Source: JACZXC01 sp036447375 (GTDB lineage: Bacteria; Myxococcota_A; UBA9160; SMWR01). Taken from it: 18,970 bases of DNA. Below are positions 1 through 7,759 of the stretch, piece by piece. The position numbers and the translations under genes were made by a program. The stretch's first letter is position 1. Every line of letters starts with the position of its first letter. Under the pieces are notes generated by a model, which searched no databases, was not told the origin of the DNA, and was given only the letters and a program-made list of their open reading frames with translations. The stretch spans positions 1 through 18,970 of the forward strand of contig JAZFUU010000117.1 in assembly GCA_036447375.1 (NCBI GenBank), read 5' to 3'.

Positions 1-133
1 ACCCCAAGATGAGATCTCCCCGGGACTTCGGTCCCCTGAAGGGCCGTCCGAGACGAGGACGTTGATAGGCCGGAGGTGGAAGCGCGGCAACGTGTGGAGC
101 TGACCGGTACTAATCGCCCGTGAGGCTTGACCA
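1..133 (+). rRNA. rrl: 23S ribosomal RNA, 3' end (partial)
   Basis: This is the last part of the large-subunit rRNA; its 5' portion lies outside the window. The sequence carries the conserved 3' landmarks of 23S: CCCCAAGATGAGATCTCCC near the start, GAAGGGCCGTC, the GACGTTGATAGGC block and the GTACTAATCGCCCG segment before the GAGGCTTGACCA end. The 3' boundary is placed by analogy with other bacteria and could be off by a few bases. The 77-base spacer to the 5S gene holds no tRNA. Confidence 0.95.
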
Positions 134-210
134 CTCGCTACGCAGACGTGTCGCCCTTGGGCCCGGAAAAGATATTCGGTCGTCGAGACCGCTTGCGAAC
201 CAATAGGTTT

Positions 211-328
<118 letters not shown>

Positions 329-337
329 CCTCTCAGA

Positions 338-379
338 AGCGGCGTCGACTCTTACGAGTCGGCGCCGCTCTTCATTTTT
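338..379 (+). terminator. Rho-independent terminator of the rRNA operon
   Basis: A 14-bp stem (338-351 pairing with 356-369, with one T-G wobble) closes on a TTAC tetraloop and is followed by CTTCATTTTT. It starts ten bases after the 5S gene. The T-rich tail contains the stop codon of the converging MMPL gene (TGA on the minus strand, 374-372). The minus-strand reading has no T run after the stem, so it should work mainly for the rRNA operon. Confidence 0.93.
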
Positions 380-2708
380 GAGACCCGCGTGGTCCGTCTC
401 GAGTCGAAACGGGATCGACCTGTCCCCGTCGCTCCAGCGCGACGAGGGCGGCGGGCAGCAGGAACAGCGTCGACGCCAGGGCGCAGAGGATCGCGAGGCC
501 CGCGATCAGGCCGAAGTTCGCAACACTTTTCCAGGGAGCCAAGGCGAGGGCAAAGAAGCCGAGGGTCAATGCGGCGGAGGTGGTGACCAGCGCGCGGCCG
601 ACCTGTCGGACGGCGGCTTCGATGGAATCGAGCGGCGAAGCTCCGTCGCTTCGCTCGCGTCGATACCGAGCCAACAGGTGAACCGCGTCGTCGACGGCGA
701 GGCCGAGCACGACCGTCGCGACCATGGCGCCTCCGACGTCGAGAGCGATCCCCGCAAGGCCCATGATTCCCAGGGTGACACCGACCGGGAACAAGGTGGG
801 TACCAAGGCGATCCCAGCGAAGCGCGCCGAGCGAAAGAAGATCGTCAGGAACGCGAAGACGATGACTCCGGCCCCGGCAAAACTCACGAGCTGGGTGTGG
901 CGGATCTCGTCCACCATCACGCCCACGACCTGTAGTGGGCCGGTGGCCCGAGCGGTCCAGCCCGTCGGAAGCCGTGTGGCGAGCAGCTCGTCGATCTCGG
1001 CGAGAAGCCGGCGAAGGCGTTCCTGCGGCGGCTTCGCGGTCGTCACACTCACCCGCAGGCCGCCGTTTCGCTCGTCCACGAGGAGCGCGAATCCCCCGGC
1101 GTCTTCGCCGCGCATGAAGCGAAACAGAGCGGCGGTGCGCGTCTCGGCTCCCGCCGAATCCAGATCGAGATCGGCGTGGTACAGGAGACGGTTGAGTGTG
1201 CGGGTGGGATCCAGGATGGATATCGACGCCCCGAGACCGTCGATCGCCGAGAGTTCTTCCTGGAGGCGTGCGACCGTGGCCAGTACCGAGGGCGAACTGA
1301 GAGCGATGCCCCGGGGCGGTTCGAGGACCAGCTCCAGAGTGTCGGGCTCTCGCAGGTTTTCCGCGACGAACTCGGCCCAGCGCACGACCTGGCTGTCGCC
1401 CCCGTAGAGATCCTCGAAGCGAGCGTCCACCCGGAGCCGCAGCAGGCCGACCGTACTCACGATTGCGATCAGGGCCGCGATGCCCAGGACCCAGCCGCGG
1501 GATCGGCCACTGAACCGAGCCCCGTCGGCGAGTGCACGGGGCCATGCCCGGGCCTCGCCCAGTCGCCCAAGTCGGGCGGGGGGGACGCGCACCAGCAGTG
1601 GTGGCAGCAGGGCGAAGCAGAGGAGCAGCGCCACCCCCACGCCAAACGCGGCCGCGAGCCCGAACCGGGCGATGCTCTCGAGACCGGAGGCGGCGAACGA
1701 AGCGAAGCCCGCCGCGGTGGTCAGGGTCGTCATGGCGCAAGCGGGGCCGACGTCGTCACAGACCTGGATCAGTATCTGCTCGCGGTGGGTACGCGACGAC
1801 GCCGACGCGAGCCGGGGGTGCGACGCGTAGGCCGAGAGCAGGTGGATCGCATCGCAGACGCCGATCACGAGAACCAGCGGAGCCAGGGCCTGGGTCAGGC
1901 TGTTCTGGGCCCAGCCGAGCCACGCGAGCAGTCCGAAGCTCCAGAGCACGCCGAGGCCGACCACTCCGAGGCACAGCACCGCGACGATCCAGGCTCGGAA
2001 AAAGAGGATGATCACGAGGGCGACCAGGCCCAGCATCAACGGGATCACTCGGGCGGTCGCGGTTTCCAGTTCGGCTCCGGCCACCACGAATTCGACGGGT
2101 CCCCCGACCAGGTGGAAACGGAAGCCGCGAGCTTCGAAGGGGGCCAGGGCCTCCTGCAGCGCGGTGACCACGCGCTTCGCCACTTCGCCGGACGAGCTCT
2201 CGAGATGCGCGAGCACGGCAGCGCTGGTCGCGTCCGCCGACACGATCTGCCCGACCCAGAGGGAGTCGCGCACGGCGCGGGCTGCCAGCGCATCGATGTC
2301 CGGGGCCGGCTTGCCAGCGGGCGCGAGCTGGCGTGACTGGGGCAGGCCAATCTTTTGGGGCGCGAGCAGGGCGGTGGTGGCGGGACCATCGACCCGTCGA
2401 ACACCGGGCACCCGCGCCAGCGCCGTGGCCACGCGGTAGGCCATGGCCAGGGAGTCGGGGTCGAAGACGTGTTCGCAGGGTTCGGACTCCCTGCAGCTCC
2501 AGACCGCCGCGATCGGGATGCCCCCGACGAAACGGTCGGCGAAGTGATCGAGCTGGACGACCGCCGCGTGGTCGGGGCCCAGGAATGCTCGGTAGCCGAC
2601 ATCGGTTTCCAGGCGCGGAAGGCCCAGCGCCATGAAGGCTGTGATGATCGCCGCCGCACCCCAGGTGAAGACCGGGAACCGAAGGGCGTAGCGCGTGAGT
2701 TCAACCAA
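372..2708 (-). CDS. RND/MMPL-family transporter, 12 membrane segments
   Basis: A 778-residue inner-membrane protein with the duplicated RND layout. One N-terminal helix (about 11-30) is followed by a soluble loop to about 220 and five helices to about 372. A second half repeats this: a helix at about 406-424, a loop, then five helices from about 607 to 756. Acidic residues typical of the proton relay lie in the middle helix of each half: Asp286 in GVCDAIHLL and Asp673/Asp674 in AVDDAVHLL. Family members export lipids, hopanoids or other hydrophobic molecules by proton antiport; the substrate here is unknown. The start is TTG, chosen because GAGGA lies nine bases upstream and overlaps the stop of the SGNH gene, which suggests translational coupling. 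No periplasmic adaptor or outer-membrane partner is nearby, so it is probably a lone MMPL-type exporter. Confidence 0.88.
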   Translation of the reverse strand: MVELTRYALRFPVFTWGAAAIITAFMALGLPRLETDVGYRAFLGPDHAAVVQLDHFADRFVGGIPIAAVWSCRESEPCEHVFDPDSLAMAYRVATALARVPGVRRVDGPATTALLAPQKIGLPQSRQLAPAGKPAPDIDALAARAVRDSLWVGQIVSADATSAAVLAHLESSSGEVAKRVVTALQEALAPFEARGFRFHLVGGPVEFVVAGAELETATARVIPLMLGLVALVIILFFRAWIVAVLCLGVVGLGVLWSFGLLAWLGWAQNSLTQALAPLVLVIGVCDAIHLLSAYASHPRLASASSRTHREQILIQVCDDVGPACAMTTLTTAAGFASFAASGLESIARFGLAAAFGVGVALLLCFALLPPLLVRVPPARLGRLGEARAWPRALADGARFSGRSRGWVLGIAALIAIVSTVGLLRLRVDARFEDLYGGDSQVVRWAEFVAENLREPDTLELVLEPPRGIALSSPSVLATVARLQEELSAIDGLGASISILDPTRTLNRLLYHADLDLDSAGAETRTAALFRFMRGEDAGGFALLVDERNGGLRVSVTTAKPPQERLRRLLAEIDELLATRLPTGWTARATGPLQVVGVMVDEIRHTQLVSFAGAGVIVFAFLTIFFRSARFAGIALVPTLFPVGVTLGIMGLAGIALDVGGAMVATVVLGLAVDDAVHLLARYRRERSDGASPLDSIEAAVRQVGRALVTTSAALTLGFFALALAPWKSVANFGLIAGLAILCALASTLFLLPAALVALERRGQVDPVSTRDGPRGSQK

Positions 2709-2719
2709 AGCCGCGGTCC

Positions 2720-3889
2720 TCAGCGTTGCGGATTCGGGCGCGGGATCTCGCCCTTTTCGTCTCGGGTCTTCGGCAGGGTTTCCGAAGGCGGCGTGCGCCG
2801 GAGCGTTCCCTGCGCCTCGAGGGCGTCGATGATGCTGCCGGCCGCGAACGCGTGACCCATCGCATTGGGATGAAGCGCGTTGACGGCGATGCTCTGGCCC
2901 CGGCCCGCCGCCTTCTGGTAGACGGGGAGCAGGTCGAGTTGGGGGAGCGATGCGGCACGGGCTGCCCCGATGACGCGCTCGTGGACGTCGGCCAGAGGAT
3001 AGTCCGCGAGGTTCGCAAGGACCGGGAACAGCACCACCAGCCCTTCGAAGCCGAATTCGTTCCCCAGGGCCGCGAGCTCAGCGAATCCGGTTTCGATGCG
3101 GCGCCAGCCGATCGGATCGGCGTGGAGGCGAGAAAAATAGTCGGCGTAGGAGCCGCCACGGATCGCCAGCCACTGACTGTCCGGACGCGCCGCGCGCGCT
3201 CTCCGTCCACCCGGCGTCGCGGACTGCCACGCGAATGCGGCCAGGGCGAAGACTCGCGATCCGCTCAACAGTCGACCTCCGCGCGAGAGCAGCCGCCGGC
3301 GGTAGCCCGCCTCCGCTGCGGTCAGGGAGATCTCCAGGTTCTCGAGTTCACTGCTGTATTGCTGGGGGTCGTTGAGACAGTACTGATAGATCACCAGATC
3401 CGGCCGGTACTTGAGCCCCCGTGCCCGCAGGTTCTCGATCGATTGCGTGATGTTGTAGCCGGTGACGCCGAAATTGAGCACCTCGAATCGGACACCTGGC
3501 CCCGCCTTCGAATTCAGGCGGTCCTCGAGCCGCGCCGGATAGCTGCTCCGGGTCGGGACGCCGAACCCATACGTGATGGAATCACCGAGACAGACGATGC
3601 GGAAGACTCCCGGGGGCTTCGCGACCGGGTGCTCGTGGTCTCGCATTCCGTCGGAGTTGATTCGGTTCTCACCGTCGGGAGAGCCTGGGATCAGCTCGTA
3701 TCGAAGCGCGGTATTTTCCGAGAGACGGTAATTCTCCCGGAACACGGGGCTGATTTCCGGGCCCAGGTCGAAGATGCGAACCACCGCCTCGGCGCCCAGC
3801 AACGCGGCTGCGACGGAGACGGCGGTGAGGGCCCCGTGGGCGGCCGCGCGGCTGCGGACTCGACTCGTGGGTCCGCGGGAGTCCGTCAT
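2720..3889 (-). CDS. SGNH/GDSL-fold hydrolase with an N-terminal membrane anchor
   Basis: A 389-residue protein. A hydrophobic stretch at about 19-38 looks like a signal anchor placing the rest outside the inner membrane. The SGNH blocks are visible: block I GDSITYGFG with nucleophile Ser104, block II NFGVTGYN (Gly144), block III CLNDP with Asn173, and block V ending HPNAMGH with His340. The usual block V DxxH reads NALH here, with Asn337 in place of the Asp. Proteins of this type act as lipases, esterases or acyl-transfer enzymes on lipids and glycans; the substrate cannot be read from sequence. The stop lies 11 bp before the MMPL start and covers its ribosome-binding site, so the two are very likely co-expressed. 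The ATG at 3889 has no clear Shine-Dalgarno. Confidence 0.82.
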   Translation of the reverse strand: MTDSRGPTSRVRSRAAAHGALTAVSVAAALLGAEAVVRIFDLGPEISPVFRENYRLSENTALRYELIPGSPDGENRINSDGMRDHEHPVAKPPGVFRIVCLGDSITYGFGVPTRSSYPARLEDRLNSKAGPGVRFEVLNFGVTGYNITQSIENLRARGLKYRPDLVIYQYCLNDPQQYSSELENLEISLTAAEAGYRRRLLSRGGRLLSGSRVFALAAFAWQSATPGGRRARAARPDSQWLAIRGGSYADYFSRLHADPIGWRRIETGFAELAALGNEFGFEGLVVLFPVLANLADYPLADVHERVIGAARAASLPQLDLLPVYQKAAGRGQSIAVNALHPNAMGHAFAAGSIIDALEAQGTLRRTPPSETLPKTRDEKGEIPRPNPQR

Positions 3890-3908
3890 GGGAAAGGATC
3901 GTATCCCA

Positions 3909-3940
3909 GCCGGAAGCGGGTCCGGAGGCGGGCTTCCGGC
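3909..3940 (-). other. Inverted repeat between the exported-protein gene and the SGNH gene
   Basis: Perfect 9-bp arms GCCGGAAGC (3909-3917) and GCTTCCGGC (3932-3940) are separated by 14 bases. On the minus strand the hairpin falls after the stop of the 260-residue protein (3956) and before the SGNH start (3889). There is no U run after it, so it is not a classic intrinsic terminator. It may be an RNA processing or stability element, an attenuator or a protein site. Confidence 0.5.
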
Positions 3941-3955
3941 GGGCGGACGCGAGCT

Positions 3956-4738
3956 TTACGGCCCGAGCCGGCTTGCGGGTAGGCCGACTCGAATGACCAC
4001 GACCTCGGGACCCTTGGCATACAGAGGGCCGCTGGCCGCCATCCAGGAGTGGGGCGACTCCCGGTCGTACCAGACAGCCAGCTCCGGAATCACGGCCTTC
4101 GCGACCCAGGAAAAGACCGGCCCGAAGTCGGGGCCGTACCGCACCTTCACCAGTTTCGGGTCCGACCCGTCATCCGTATCCACTCGGGCTTCGAAATCCA
4201 GGATACGAGGCGAACCGCGGCAGGCGAAGATCTGGAACCGGATCGTCTCGCGATTCCCCCGCGCCAGCGGAAGGAAGAGCAGGCTGAGGGGGACGTTGGC
4301 CACCTGATCGCGATCGGGCAGCTCGATCTTCTCGCGTTTCCCTTCGCCGTTGACGTCCTGACAGCTGGCCACGCCCTTGCCGTGGTCCACGCGAAGGACA
4401 CCCAGGGGAGTTCCCGCCTCATCGAAGGAACGCGATTCCTGGGTGAGAATCTGAAGCGCCTCACCCGAGTCGATCGGGGCGAGCAGGGCGAAGGCGACGG
4501 TGCGCGCGCCGTCCTCGACCCCCGACTCGGACGCGATGCGGACATTGCCATTTTCGAGGCGCTCGATGCGCACGTCGGCGGCGCCCACGCGCTTTCCGTC
4601 GGTGTCGAAAGTGGCGGCCGGAATCGCGCCGAAGTGGCTGGGATAGGGGAGGCGGAGACTGGATTCCGCTCGGACGACACCCGCAAGCCCCGCAAGGGCG
4701 AAGCCCAGGGCGATTCCGAGGGACCGGTGGTAGGTCAT
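3956..4738 (-). CDS. Exported protein of unknown function
   Basis: A 260-residue protein with a clear signal peptide: basic MTYHR, a hydrophobic core to about residue 22, and a likely cleavage after Ala24 (VRA|ES). The mature part is rich in beta-type segments, has only two cysteines (Cys126 and Cys173, possibly a disulfide) and a C-terminal stretch AVWYDRESPHSW. No family is recognised with confidence. It precedes the SGNH hydrolase and MMPL transporter genes on the same strand with a 66-base gap that contains an inverted repeat, so it may belong to the same transcription unit as a periplasmic accessory. No good Shine-Dalgarno is visible before the ATG, and another start is possible. Confidence 0.7.
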   Translation of the reverse strand: MTYHRSLGIALGFALAGLAGVVRAESSLRLPYPSHFGAIPAATFDTDGKRVGAADVRIERLENGNVRIASESGVEDGARTVAFALLAPIDSGEALQILTQESRSFDEAGTPLGVLRVDHGKGVASCQDVNGEGKREKIELPDRDQVANVPLSLLFLPLARGNRETIRFQIFACRGSPRILDFEARVDTDDGSDPKLVKVRYGPDFGPVFSWVAKAVIPELAVWYDRESPHSWMAASGPLYAKGPEVVVIRVGLPASRLGP

Positions 4739-4803
4739 CGGGCGGACTCTAGCGAACCGGGCTTGGCTCGTGACGATGGACCTGCGTCCGGGTGCCCCTC
4801 ACA

Positions 4804-4833
4804 TTGACGCTTGGGCGAGGCGCCTGATAAAAT
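4804..4833 (+). promoter_or_regulatory. Predicted sigma70-type promoter of the acyl-CoA dehydrogenase gene
   Basis: TTGACG at 4804-4809 and TAAAAT at 4828-4833 are separated by 18 bases. Transcription would begin near 4840, giving a leader of about 30 bases before the GTG at 4869. The A/T-rich -10 stands out in a G+C-rich region between divergent genes. Confidence 0.6.
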
Positions 4834-4868
4834 CTCGAACTCGTACCGATTCGAGAGGAATGACCGTC

Positions 4869-5996
4869 GTGAACTTTGGATTCACCGAGGAGCAGGAGGT
4901 TCTGCGCAAGACCGCGCGGGATTTTCTCAGCGAGCACGCTCCCATGAAGCGCGTGCGGGAAGTCATGGAAGGCAAAGAGAGCCACGTTCGGGAGCTGTGG
5001 GCGCGCATGGCCGAACTCGGATGGTTGGGTCTCGTGATTCCCGAGGAGCACGGCGGTGCCGGCCTGAGCGCCGTCGAGCTGGCTCTCGTCCTGGAGGAGT
5101 TGGGCCGGAGTCTGGCCCCCGTTCCCTTCTTACCCACCGCTATCGCGGGTTGCGCCCTGATGGAGGCGGGGAACCGGGAACAGCAGCGCGAGTGGTTGCC
5201 TCGAATCAGCGCGGGTGAGGTGATGGCGACCCTCGCGATCACGGAAGCGCGGGGCACCGAGGATCCCGGCGATTTCGAGCTGGCCGCAAAGTACGGCAAG
5301 AGCTGGGCCCTTCGCGGCACGAAGCTCTTCGTCCCCGATGCCGACATCGCGGATCTTTTGGTGGTGGTGGCCCGGACCGGCGGCGAGGGCGAGAAGGGCC
5401 TCGGTCTGTTTCTCGTGCCCCGCGACTCTCCCGGAGTGCGCATCGCGCCGATGCGCTCGATGGACACCCTGCGCAACCTGTTCCGCGTCGAGTTCGACGA
5501 TGTTCAGGTTCCGAAGAGTGCCCTTCTGGACGGCGACTCGGATTGCTGGCCCAGGCTCGACCGGGTGCTCGATCGCGGTCGCGTCATGATCTGTGCCGAG
5601 ATGGTAGGAGGTGCGGAGAAGTGTCTGGAGGATTCCGTTCAGTACGCGAAAGAGCGAATCCAGTTCGGCAAGCCGATCGGCGTAAATCAGGCGATCAAGC
5701 ACAAGTGTGCGGACATGCTGTTTCAGGTGGAGTCGGCCAAGTCGATCACCTACTACGCCGCCTGGGCGGCCCGGGAGGACGACGAAGAAGCTCCCCTTAC
5801 GGCGTCCATGGCCAAGTCCTTCGTGAGCGATGCCTATCGGAAGGTCGCGGCGGAAAACATCCAGATTCACGGCGGCGTCGGATTTACCTGGGAGTACGAC
5901 TGTCACCTCTATTTCAAGCGAGCCAAGAGCGACGAGTCCTGGTTCGGCGATGGCACCTACCATCGCGAGCGCGTCGCTCAGCTGCTTCGTCTCTGA
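4869..5996 (+). CDS. Acyl-CoA dehydrogenase
   Basis: A 375-residue FAD enzyme that would oxidise an acyl-CoA to the 2-enoyl-CoA. The start is GTG at 4869: the protein then opens MNFGFTEEQEVLRKTARDF, the usual beginning of the family, and AGAGGA lies nine bases upstream. The upstream in-frame ATG (4860) sits too close to that site. The N-terminal helical domain runs to about 120, the beta domain with LAITEARG to about 225, and the C-terminal helical domain carries RIQFGKPIG (263-271) and IQIHGGVGFTWEYD (331-344). The short-chain YEGT motif with the catalytic Glu is absent near the C-terminus, which reads GDGTYHRER, so the catalytic base cannot be assigned by eye. The sequence style recalls the FadE-type dehydrogenases of steroid and branched-chain degradation. 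No electron-transfer flavoprotein genes are nearby. Confidence 0.93.
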   Translation: MNFGFTEEQEVLRKTARDFLSEHAPMKRVREVMEGKESHVRELWARMAELGWLGLVIPEEHGGAGLSAVELALVLEELGRSLAPVPFLPTAIAGCALMEAGNREQQREWLPRISAGEVMATLAITEARGTEDPGDFELAAKYGKSWALRGTKLFVPDADIADLLVVVARTGGEGEKGLGLFLVPRDSPGVRIAPMRSMDTLRNLFRVEFDDVQVPKSALLDGDSDCWPRLDRVLDRGRVMICAEMVGGAEKCLEDSVQYAKERIQFGKPIGVNQAIKHKCADMLFQVESAKSITYYAAWAAREDDEEAPLTASMAKSFVSDAYRKVAAENIQIHGGVGFTWEYDCHLYFKRAKSDESWFGDGTYHRERVAQLLRL

Positions 5997-6005
5997 CCCC
6001 CGGTC

Positions 6006-7031
6006 TTGTCGCCCCGTAGCTCGCAAACCGCGCCGCCGAGCGCAGCCAACGCCGAGGCTCCGGCGTCTGGATTGCGCGTGCTGGTTGCGCTTCCCGCCCT
6101 GGACGAAGAGAAGACCGTGGCCGGCGTGATCCGGGGAATTCCGCGCAGCCTCGAAGGCGTCGCGGTCGTCGACGTCCTCGTGGTGGACGACGGCAGTCGC
6201 GATCGAACCGGAGAGTTGGCGGCGGCCGCGGGCGCCCACGTGATTCGGCACCCGACTCGGCGCGGCGTCGGTGCCGCCTTCGGCACGGCCCTCCGATACG
6301 CCATCGAGACCGGAGCCGATCTGTTCGTGTGCATCGATGCCGATGGGCAGTTCGACCCCTCTGACATTCCGTTGCTGATTGCGCCCGTGCGCAACGGCGA
6401 AGCCGACTTCACCAGCGCGTCTCGTTTCAAGGACCCGGCCCTGACTCCCGAGATGCCCGCGGCCAAGCGCTGGGGCAACCGAATGATGGCTCGGCTCGTC
6501 TCGAGTCTGACCGGAGAGAGCTTCAGCGACGTCTCCTGCGGGTTGCGTTGCTACGGCCGGCGCGCGGCGCTCACCCTGAATCCGATGGGACGATTCACGT
6601 ACACCCAGGAGGTGTTCCTGAATCTCGCCTTCAAGCAGCTTCGCATCGTCGAAGTTCCCGTCGCCGTCCGCGGCGAGCGGGAGCACGGCACCAGTCGCGT
6701 CGCCGGAAGTCTCTGGCGGTACGGCTTGAATACCGCCGGGATCATCTTCCGCTGCTATCGCGACTACCGCCCGCTTCGTTTCTTTGGCGCGCTGGCGGGC
6801 ATGCTGCTGTTGCCCGCCGCGGCGCTCGGCGCCTTTCTGCTCGCCCACTACTTCGAATCGGGCAGCTTTTCGCCGCACAAGTGGGCCGGCTTTACCGGTG
6901 CAGCGCTCGCGGCTCTGGGCGTCTTGATGCTGTGCATGGGTCTGATCGGCGACATGCTCGCGCGCCATCGCATCTATCTGGAAGAGCTTCTCTACGACCG
7001 GCGAGCCGAGCGGCACAAGCCGTCGCAGTAG
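6006..7031 (+). CDS. Family 2 glycosyltransferase, dolichol-phosphate mannose synthase-like, with two C-terminal membrane helices
   Basis: A protein of up to 341 residues. The GT-A fold shows LRVLVALPALDEEKTVA, the nucleotide-binding VVDDGSRDRTGE (Asp61-Asp62) and the metal-binding DADGQ (111-115, the DxD equivalent). Two helices follow at about 259-281 and 296-318. DPM1-like enzymes move a sugar from a nucleotide sugar to polyprenyl phosphate on the cytoplasmic face; the sugar and acceptor are not evident. The longest reading starts at TTG 6006, ten bases after the dehydrogenase stop, with no visible ribosome-binding site. The conserved core starts only near residue 23, so the true start may be an internal TTG or GTG around 6072-6078. 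The methyltransferase gene follows 50 bases later, and a flippase and GT-C-like protein lie just beyond on the other strand. Confidence 0.9.
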   Translation: MSPRSSQTAPPSAANAEAPASGLRVLVALPALDEEKTVAGVIRGIPRSLEGVAVVDVLVVDDGSRDRTGELAAAAGAHVIRHPTRRGVGAAFGTALRYAIETGADLFVCIDADGQFDPSDIPLLIAPVRNGEADFTSASRFKDPALTPEMPAAKRWGNRMMARLVSSLTGESFSDVSCGLRCYGRRAALTLNPMGRFTYTQEVFLNLAFKQLRIVEVPVAVRGEREHGTSRVAGSLWRYGLNTAGIIFRCYRDYRPLRFFGALAGMLLLPAAALGAFLLAHYFESGSFSPHKWAGFTGAALAALGVLMLCMGLIGDMLARHRIYLEELLYDRRAERHKPSQ

Positions 7032-7081
7032 CCGCCTCACGGGCGGGTCAAGTCGCACGATCAAATGGGGAAGAGACAAGA

Positions 7082-7759
7082 GTGGGCGTCGACTCCGAGG
7101 CATCGCAGCAGGACTTCCGCAGCAAGTACACGCAGACCAATCGGCTCACCCGCGCGATGCTCGACGGATTCTTTGCTGCGATCGCGAAGCATCTCGACGG
7201 TCTGGAGATTGGGTCGGCGCTGGAGGTCGCCAGTGCCGAGGGCTTCAGTACCGAACGCATCGAGTCGTTGTTGCCGGGCTCGGCCCGGCTTCATGCCAGC
7301 GAGCTGCAGGGACACCTCGTCAGCCAGGCCCGGGCACGGAATCCCCAGGTTCCCTTCGTCCGCGAATCGATCTACCGGTTGGCGCGACCGCACGGGAGCT
7401 TCGATCTGGTCTTCGCTCTCGAGGTGCTGGAACATCTGGAGCACCCGCGTGTTGCCCTGGAAGAGCTGTGCCGGGTGTCGGGCCGCTGGCTGATCCTCTC
7501 GGTGCCGCGGGAGCCGCTCTGGCGGATCTTGAATCTGGCGCGCCTCCGTTACGCGACAAGCCTCGGCAACACCCCCGGCCACGTTCAGCACTGGTCGTGC
7601 CGTCGCTTCGCGGATCTCGTGTCCGAGTTCGCCGATGTACGGGCCGTTCTCCGACCGCTGCCGTGGACGGTTCTTCTGGCCGAGACCCGCGCCGGATCGC
7701 GGGATTCGGAGTCCGCTCTTCGCGTCTCGGTTCCCGCTGCTCCCGGAGCCTCGAACTAG
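7082..7759 (+). CDS. Class I SAM-dependent methyltransferase
   Basis: A 225-residue protein. The start is GTG 7082, preceded by GGGGAAGAG at a suitable distance; the reading frame is open further upstream but that part overlaps the glycosyltransferase gene. Motif I is degenerate (LEVASAEGFSTE, about 47-58, in place of ExGxGxG). The later motif FDLVFALEVLEHLEHPRVALEEL (107-129) is typical of the Methyltransf_11/23 group, and LILSVPREPLWR (137-148) fits the post-motif strand. The substrate is unknown; its position after a polyprenyl-sugar transferase suggests a lipid or glycan. Its stop TAG (7757-7759) shares the palindrome CTAG with the stop of the converging flippase gene. Confidence 0.85.
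   Translation: MGVDSEASQQDFRSKYTQTNRLTRAMLDGFFAAIAKHLDGLEIGSALEVASAEGFSTERIESLLPGSARLHASELQGHLVSQARARNPQVPFVRESIYRLARPHGSFDLVFALEVLEHLEHPRVALEELCRVSGRWLILSVPREPLWRILNLARLRYATSLGNTPGHVQHWSCRRFADLVSEFADVRAVLRPLPWTVLLAETRAGSRDSESALRVSVPAAPGASN

Noticed and set aside
134..210. Possible tRNA in the 23S-5S spacer
   Set aside because: The spacer is only 77 bases and shows no cloverleaf, T-loop GTTCRA or acceptor pairing.
5130..7103. Long minus-strand open frame (657 codons) opposite the acyl-CoA dehydrogenase and glycosyltransferase genes
   Set aside because: It is a mirror frame of two well-supported genes in high-G+C DNA; the product is Arg/Gly/His-rich without domains or membrane pattern.
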